The notes beneath the pieces are model-generated. The model had not been told where the DNA came from, made no database searches, and was given only the letters and a program-made list of their open reading frames with translations. 64,000 nt of DNA. It comes from Oryzias latipes (Eukaryota > Chordata > Actinopteri > Beloniformes > Adrianichthyidae). Positions 57,583 through 64,000 of this stretch are shown piece after piece. Positions within the stretch are counted from its first letter, which is position 1; each line of letters begins with the position of its first letter. Both the position numbers and the translations under genes were made by a program. The DNA lies in contig NC_019866.2 of NCBI RefSeq assembly GCF_002234675.1, forward strand, positions 14,227,261 to 14,291,260, read 5' to 3'.

Positions 57583-58658
57583 GCCGCGGTTACATGGGCA
57601 GAATATCTTGATCGGATCAATGGTCGGGTTAAAATTCACCCGTGCACATGGGATCAGAAAACCTTTTTCCGATTAGAACAAATGTTCCCATGGCTCACAC
57701 GCTCATTCGGAATTAATCATCTGGGCATGCGCAGTAGTGTAAAATCACCCGGATTAGGAAATAGGTCCCGTTGTAAACAAACCACTGCCCCAGACATTTA
57801 TGCAGCAGCTCGGTAACAAACGAGACGATCTTCCAAATGTGCTTTTATTAATGTTATGAATATTATGAAGTGCCTGTTCGCTCATCGTTATATTTAATCT
57901 GTGTGGTCAGTGCTTTTTTTGTGGAAGAATTAAGATGGATGAAAGCTTAGGACAGGCTAACACGGGCTAACATCATTAGCCTGATGGATGGACACAAAAT
58001 ACAGGACCGTGCGAGAAACGCGGCAATCTGCAGCTTTCTAAGGACTGAGCGACATTTATTTCTGCTCTGAAAAGTTCATACACAGCGCTCCAAAGCCACT
58101 CTGTGAGCTAGCGGCCCGAGCTCTCTTCGAACACAGCTCCTCCTGAGTCCTGCAGCCGCTAACCCAGAGCGGCGGGACGGCTCGCAGTCTGAATTCTCCC
58201 ACACATAACAAAACAACAAAACGCACACGTAAAAAAGTCCCCCCCCATCCGACACAAAATTATTAATCCAGCTGCTCTGTTCACTCGGGTGCCAGTGGAC
58301 CGAGTGAGCGTCGGGGGGCATGAAGCGCCCCTCCCCCGAATCTCCCCCGTGAGGGGTGTAAGAGAGGGGCGAGCCAGCGGGGCGAGAGCGGAGCGGCGCT
58401 TTTCACGGGGCGTCGCAGAGCCAAACACCGTCTATGCATGACGTAACCCAGAGCAGCAGTGACACACGATCGGAATGACCGTTTACATGCTCCACGATCG
58501 GATAAACGATCGGTATAACCCACCTATCTCGATCGGAAAGAAATTCTGATCCGAATGAGTCTGATCGGGGCAGAGTATTCCGAACGGCGCGTTTACATGA
58601 CGCCTTTTCTTTCCGATCAGGCGTTCTTTCCGATTACTTTTGCCCATGTAAACGCGGC
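57583..58658. mobile_element. GCCGCG-ended DNA transposon with TA TSD, CpG-rich core
   Basis: The left end GCCGCGGTTACATGGGC mirrors the right end GCCCATGTAAACGCGGC, with TA on both sides (57581-57582, 58659-58660). Inside are several CGATCGGA motifs and a GC-rich core shared with 38930-39400 and 25615-26100. No transposase. It sits in the Gypsy reverse-transcriptase relic. Confidence 0.8.
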
Positions 58659-58775
58659 TATTGGGAACAAAGAGGTAAAGCCACAAGAGCTCTCTTCAAA
58701 GCCTGGCAAGGAGGCCCACAGTGGACATAACAGCACTCCCTGTGAGCACTTAATTAATTGTTCTCTTTCTTTCAG

Positions 58776-58915
58776 CAGCTGATGCAGGCATGCTGGCTGA
58801 CAACTCACTCTCCTTATCCCTAATCTGCTTCAGAGCCTACAGAGATGCACTCGCTACTTCTGAAGCACAGCAGATGTACAGAATGAGCCTGCAGTATGGC
58901 ATTTGCAGACTTTAA
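58776..58915 (+). other. orphan exon-like ORF, unrecognised
   Basis: After a strong acceptor (TTCTCTTTCTTTCAG) an open frame reads ADAGMLADNSLSLSLICFRA, then YRDALATSEAQQMYRMSLQY, and ends at TAA 58913-58915. Amino-acid use looks protein-like, but no family is recognised and no donor exon was found upstream. Could be a terminal exon of a lost gene or transposon. Confidence 0.25.
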
Positions 58916-58919
58916 GGAA

Positions 58920-59760
58920 CCTTTGGAAGAAACTTTCCTGTGTCAAAGAAATGATGCCTTCTTATCATCATCAGTAACCCTGATGCCTCTATGCAGATGT
59001 CACCAGCAGCTGCTCTGTCCTTTGTGACCTCTGACATGATACTCATAACTGATTCTCCACAAGGCACTTGGTCACATCACAAAGCAATGGTTAATGGTTA
59101 ATTTAGTTCAGGTTCTTCCTGAGAGTTTGGGATCTTTTACATCTTTATCCTTTAAGATCATTAATAATATAACAATGCACAAAGATTTGCACTTGCAAAT
59201 ACACTCACATAATGTATCCATTCTTTGTGCTATAACTCACTGACATTATGCTTGAATATTTGGAGTTTATTTTCCATCCAACTAAGTAGCTTGAAGTTAG
59301 GATGTGTAAAGAAGCACGGAAGCGTGTGACGTTTTCACCACACATAATTACAATTATTGTTAAGTACATCATTGATTCTTGTATGTATGATGATGTTTAT
59401 TACAGCCTTGAAGCTTCCCTTAAGTTTGATTCACCGTATGATAGCATTGTGCTTGGAAAGAATAATTGTTTTAAAGCTGTTGAGTGAATTAAATAAGCCC
59501 TGCTGCCTCCTTCAGGAGGGGTTTGTTGTACAAACCTATAGTGAACCCGCTGAAAATGAAAGAGTAATGAATGAAAGATTAGCCTGTGACCTCCGCCTTT
59601 TTATAATTACTACATTGCTTTGTCAAAAATATTTTAAGAACATAAAATTGCGGTACTTTTCAAAAGTATGCAGCTTTTGCAACTTCACAGGAATCCTAAA
59701 AAACACGTTTAACACCTCACCTGTTCTTGGAGATTTTATGTCTGTTTGAGGTGTTGAAAA
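58920..59760. other. no gene recognised
   Basis: AT-rich upstream flank of copy C. Frames near 59302-59749 have no supporting features. Confidence 0.4.
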
Positions 59761-59861
59761 CAAGAATTTTTGCATCCCGGGGATTATTAAATGGGTGGAG
59801 CTAAGCTGAAGGACATCAATATTTAAAGTTTGAAAATCTGGAAGTAAAGGTGATATTTGAG
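59760..59861 (+). promoter_or_regulatory. conserved 5' flank of protease-homolog copy C
   Basis: ATGGGTGGAGCTAAGCTGAA and ATATTTAAAGTTTGAAAATC precede the ATG, parallel to the copy B flank at 22605-22673. The AT-rich box is a candidate TATA-like element. Confidence 0.4.
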
Positions 59862-62510
59862 ATGGCTCTTCAACAGTTTGTGTGTAGGTTCACTCTGATG
59901 ACCCTTCTTCTGTCTCCAGGTAGGAGAATGTTTCATTTTACTTTACAATATTTATGACAATAATGTTCTATATTCATTATTAACAAGAGGTACCCAAGAT
60001 TAAGAGATGCAAATGTATTGTGATTTCATAAGTGTTTTAAAAAAGGCAAAAGTGAAATGGACTAACTGAGAAATAATTAATTGACATGCTGTAATTGCTA
60101 CCAAAAACTATAAACAAGACCCAAGTTGTTAGAAAGGTTTAAACTAATAAGAGTGAAACATGACAAAGGGAAGGAAAGAAAAGCTACAAACAAGGCTTTA
60201 GCAATGTGGTCTATTTAGAAATCGGCTGTAATTGAGCATTGGCTTTGTTCCACCATTTTCTTAAGCTGGTGCAAAGGTGGGGTGCATTTTGGACTGGTTG
60301 CCAGTCTGTAGCAGGGCACACGATCACTCCCACATGTACACTAGAGTCACCAATCAAACTATGACGACGCATGTTTTTGGACTGTGGGAGGAAGCCGTAG
60401 TGCCCGGAGAAAAGCCCAGTCAAGATTTGAACCAAGGCCTTCTCACTGTGAGATGAGAGTGCTAACCACTGTTCTTGTCAGATAAATTTCCTTCACAGTT
60501 CTACAGTGCAGCCCAAACTAATTATAATACAGAAAAACAGTAGCAATGAAAATGGGATTTCATAAGAATCTGAATACATACTCTAATGTCAAAATATGAA
60601 ACAAAAAAAAATGAAAGAACAAAACCAGAAAAACTGAATTCAGGCCATTGAGCTCTTTCGCACTAAAAAAAGGCCAGCCAAGGTGGTTCAGAAATCAGTT
60701 TTTACCTAGTGAGTTTTTTCAACTGCATCAAAATTCAGACATGCTGAAGAGATACTATCTCATGGCTGGCCAAAGAATGCTTAAGGAACAAGAAGAAAAG
60801 TCCAGAGAGAGACAGGCCTAGCATGAGTGGCAGGTGATGGATTGATTACAAATCTTTACACATAATTTATTTATTGCAAATCTTTATTGCTAAGTTTGCC
60901 ATTGAAAGTGAGGACAGGAAAACGTTTGAAAATGTTGTTATCTTAAAAAAAAACTCTTTGCAGCTGAAATCTAAATTTGCACTACTCTTTTTGCTAAATG
61001 CTTAACTCTAATGGTTAATGGCTTGACGAAATTGGTTTAACGTGCTTGTTTGTGTTCCGTGTTTCAGGTTTTTATTCAAGTAACTATGGTACGTATTGGT
61101 CTTTTAACAAGTGCTCTGTTTTAATTCTAACAATCCAAAGTTTTCTAAATTAGTCCATCAAAGAATCTTTCAGTTCAATCTTCCCCTACAGTGGCAGCTG
61201 CTGAGTACATTTTTAGACACTTTTTTTTGTTAGTGCATTTTATTACATTTTTGAGACTATTTAAGCATGCAACAGGTGTGCACAAAGAAGCTTAAGAATG
61301 TTCTTTCTTTGAAAGGGGGTAAAGGTTTAGGAAAACATTCTCAAACTTGATCTGTGGGTGTTGGCTGTTGACCAGTTTTGGAAGGCATTGGGTTGTTTTT
61401 CCCCCATAGGGCTAATTTCCCCTCCTTTTTAAAACATGTAAAAGATTTGAAGAAGCTACAGAGAAAGCTTTACATCCATCTGATGAGTATGCAAATGAGT
61501 TAACTCTGACTTGGTGTAGGTGATCTGTTGGAAGAAGTGAACAGGTTTGCTAGATCCTGTTCTTCATCTGCAGTGTTGGAAATGCACCAAAGACAGCTTA
61601 CAAGTTCTTCATTGTTCAGTTCATCTCACATAAAGCAGTTGACTATATTCACACTAGACTTTTTTAATAATATTTTTTTTTTGTGTTTTACAAAATCTCA
61701 TGGTCCATCTTCCTTTAAGGTGGTCAAAAAGATTCTCCAGGAGCTTCACCCTGGCAGGTCATATTGCTCAATGACGATGGTCTCCAGTGTGTGGGGTCAC
61801 TCATCACGGATCAGTGGGTGCTCACATCAGGCAGATGCATGGCGAAGTATGAACCTCCTGTTTTCATTCTTTGGTAGAAGAAAATCTGATAGTAAAAAAG
61901 AAATCTATATGCATAATATCATATTTTAAAGGGATCAGACTAACTTTTCAATTTCTTCTCTAGAATTAAAACTTTTGAACACTGAACATTTCAAACAATT
62001 TGTCTTTATTTCCAGTTATGGACCCAACAACACAGTAGCCCTCCTGGGGGCACAAAACCAGTTGGGCGAAAACCCACACGAAGAAAATCGAACAATCGAT
62101 GACGTGGTTTGCTACAGTGATCGGCATGACTACCATTCTAAAGACAGCATTTGCCTCCTCCTGTTGTCGGCTCCAGTCAATTTTTCAGAGGCCATCCAGC
62201 CAATTGCTTTGGCCTCAAGAAGAAGCACTTTCCATAATGGGACTCTCAGCTGGGTCACTGTTTTTGACAGTGAGTAACACTTCCTGACCTTTTCAACAGC
62301 TCTGTCCACTCCTGTTTCACAAACCCCATGTTCATGCAGCTTTAAGCGTCTCTCTCTTAAACAGGTTACTACCACAATGAAACAATTCTGCAAAAGGTCA
62401 AAGCATCAATAGTGGGCAACAATCAGTGCAACTGTGACTATGAAGGAGAGGAAATCTCAGACAAGCAGATGTGTGTTGGACTGGGAGATGAAGGATACGA
62501 TGCGTGTGAG
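59862..62510 (+). CDS. trypsin-fold serine-protease homolog lacking catalytic His and Asp (copy C), partial
   Basis: Five exons with GT-AG borders: 59862-59919, 61068-61088, 61720-61846, 62016-62269 and 62365-62510. Exons 1, 2 and 4 have exactly the sizes of copy B (58, 21 and 254 bases) and phases are again 1-1-2-1-0. They encode 202 residues without a stop. The signal peptide is nearly identical to copy B. The fold is shown by SPGASPWQVILL, CVGSLITDQWVLTSGRC, ICLLLLSAPV and KQMCVGLGDEGYDACE. His57 is Arg (SGRC), Asp102 is Ser (DSICLL), and NYGG stands where IVGG should be, with no basic residue before it. Five N-glycosylation sequons are visible. The sixth exon, with the Ser195 region and any tail, is not found before 64000 and should lie beyond the right edge. 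Expected to be a secreted or surface pseudoenzyme. Confidence 0.87.
60211..60478 (-). mobile_element. tRNA-derived V-SINE-like element, minus orientation
   Basis: Read on the minus strand: GGTTAGCACTCTCATCTCAC (A-box region), GGTTCAAATCTTGAC (B-box), then TTCCTCCCACAGTCCAAAAA and GACTGGCAACCAGTCCAAAA. Lies in intron 1 of copy C. Confidence 0.75.
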
Positions 62511-63680
62511 GTAACTATCAGTTCTACTTTTGTCTTTTTTCTTACAATTTTGATGTGAATCCACATCATTCTATCATGTCGGCCATAAGTCAAAGTAATA
62601 TTTCATCAGTCAGTCTAAAAAGCAGCAGATCTCTGCATTTGGAACTGTGGAGATAAAGAAATAAGACCACCCACAACCTGCCCAACAACTTTAGAATTGG
62701 TGTAAGCTTTAAGTTTGGTTAATTTCTTTCTGAATTTGAAAAACAAAGTAGACATATTTGAATGAACCTAATTTTACAGTGAAAAATATTCTGCTTTGAA
62801 GTAGGAGGTGAGAGGCATGGGTGTTGTTGAACAACAACAGACATTTCATATTGATAGGCAAATCATAATAGCAGAATTGACAAAAATAGACTGAACATTT
62901 GCGTGCTTCACGCTGTGACACACTATTGCTTATTTAGCTTCATGAAACATAGGAGGAATCTAGCTAATTAGTGCAACATATGAACAATTATTCAGATTGC
63001 CATAGCATAAAGAACATGCTAACAAGTCAACTAAACTCTTTATATCATTTCAAATATCTTAATTTGTTGGAATTCTTCATCCTCTGTGTCATTATGAAAC
63101 AATTCCACTAAGCCTTGCTTAAGACTGAGCAACGATTCTTTTTCTGTGTTGCTGTCAGCAGCAAATACTAAAAAACACATACATACATACAGTGGGCTTT
63201 AGTGGTTGTTGCTATTTATTTAAAAACAAATCACATATAACACACATATAAGTCTCGCTCAAGTATAAGTCGCACCTCTGGCCAAACAATGCAAAAATAG
63301 AAGCAACTTGTTCTTTGAAAAATACGGAATGTGCTGAATTTTGTAATGATATTTCAAAGGAATGCAAGTGGACATTCCTTATGTGGCATATAGTTTCCAA
63401 CAGACAAACTATAAAGAACATTTGGAAAGAATTTAGATAGAAAACTGTTCAAGACAGGAAACACCACAACCTTATTTTAAAAATAGAGAGCAGTGGATTT
63501 TAAGGTGTGTCGTCAATGAACAGTTTGTTTTTGAGCCTATGCCATGTCTCCGTAGTCATTAAGCAAGACAAAAGAGTCAGAGATAAATCTTTCAGTTAGT
63601 CAGACTTTATTACCTGCATACACAGTAAATCTACAACTTGTTTGGAACACGCAACACGCTAGCCATGTTAGAGGCATTAG
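62511..63680. other. intron 5 or downstream region of copy C; exon 6 not seen
   Basis: Searched by eye for GSPLVI and SWYQ/SRYQ-type coding; none found. TATAAGTCGCACC motifs near 63255-63280 suggest another old DNA-transposon end. Confidence 0.45.
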
Positions 63681-63689
63681 TGGAATACA

Positions 63690-64000
63690 ATAACACCTGT
63701 CACTCCCAACCGTGTTTGCAGCACTTGAAAAACAGACTGATACCGTTAAAACAAGCGTTATTGTCACTATGCTAACTTCCAGCCTTGTTAGTGACACGAA
63801 TAAAAATACACAAATAAAAGAACAGTATTCCCCCTGTATTTGCGGGGGTTAGGGTCCAGAGACCCCCGTGACTACGCAGAACCCGCGCATACAGAGAATC
63901 CACCCCCGTGGCTGCAGAATGTCTGTCACTGATCCTCACCCATCAAAAACCCTTCTGACGAAATGTTTCTGATGCTTTCTAAAACATTTATTAAAGAACA
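63690..64000. repeat. dispersed repeat, uninterrupted copy (empty site for the hAT)
   Basis: Matches 13945-14101 joined to 17996-18140. At the insertion point it reads GGTTAGGGTCCAGAGACCCC with no insert, where the other copy has the 3.9-kb hAT. Runs off the right edge. Confidence 0.8.

Overview
The window is vertebrate nuclear DNA, almost certainly from a ray-finned (teleost) fish. Genes are split by GT-AG introns. The left end carries a recognisable vertebrate transcription regulator, nacc1. The rest is dense with mobile-element families typical of teleosts: tRNA-derived SINEs, L2/Rex-type LINE fragments, hAT, Tc1, Harbinger-like and piggyBac-like DNA elements, and Ty3/Gypsy elements. I cannot name the species. 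No bacterial operons, CRISPR arrays, rRNA genes or free-standing tRNA genes were seen.

Layout. (1) 1-5400: 5' part of nacc1 on the minus strand: four coding exons between 433 and 2209, a 5' intron, and a CpG-rich putative promoter near 4200-5400. The BEN-domain end lies off the left edge. (2) 5400-14000: non-coding DNA with two SINEs and a GC-rich 1.9-kb retro-insertion bounded by a 20-bp target-site duplication (TSD). (3) 14110-17987: a hAT transposon with perfect 8-bp TSDs and an intact 610-aa transposase, itself holding a second, non-autonomous hAT with its own 8-bp TSD. (4) 19100-62510: a family of trypsin-fold serine-protease homologs. There is an orphan, frame-shifted last exon (copy A, 19112-19602), a complete six-exon gene (copy B, 22674-42801) and the first five exons of a third (copy C, 59862-62510). 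In B all three catalytic residues are replaced, and in C both that can be seen. B ends in a hydrophobic tail that looks like a GPI-anchor signal. (5) Between and inside these genes are deep transposon nests. Copy B's first intron (11.9 kb) holds an L2-like LINE whose reverse transcriptase is split by a 6.8-kb stack of inverted-repeat elements, and its second intron is mostly one long-TIR (terminal inverted repeat) element. (6) 47099-52680: a non-autonomous DNA transposon carrying a very young Ty3/Gypsy element, with 143-bp LTRs differing at one base, an intact 1313-aa gag-pol ORF and a 5-bp TSD. (7) 56596-57570: a decayed Gypsy element in which the integrase tail precedes reverse transcriptase, the order described for Gmr1-type elements. 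It is interrupted by another DNA transposon.

The host genes seen do not form one pathway. nacc1 is a nuclear BTB/BEN regulator. The protease homologs appear to be a tandem cell-surface or secreted pseudoenzyme family. Their kept reading frames, matched exon sizes and intron phases, and shared 5' flanks make them the most interesting host-coded system here. The mobile elements account for most of the sequence, and several carry internal proof of insertion history in the form of TSDs and paralogous empty sites.
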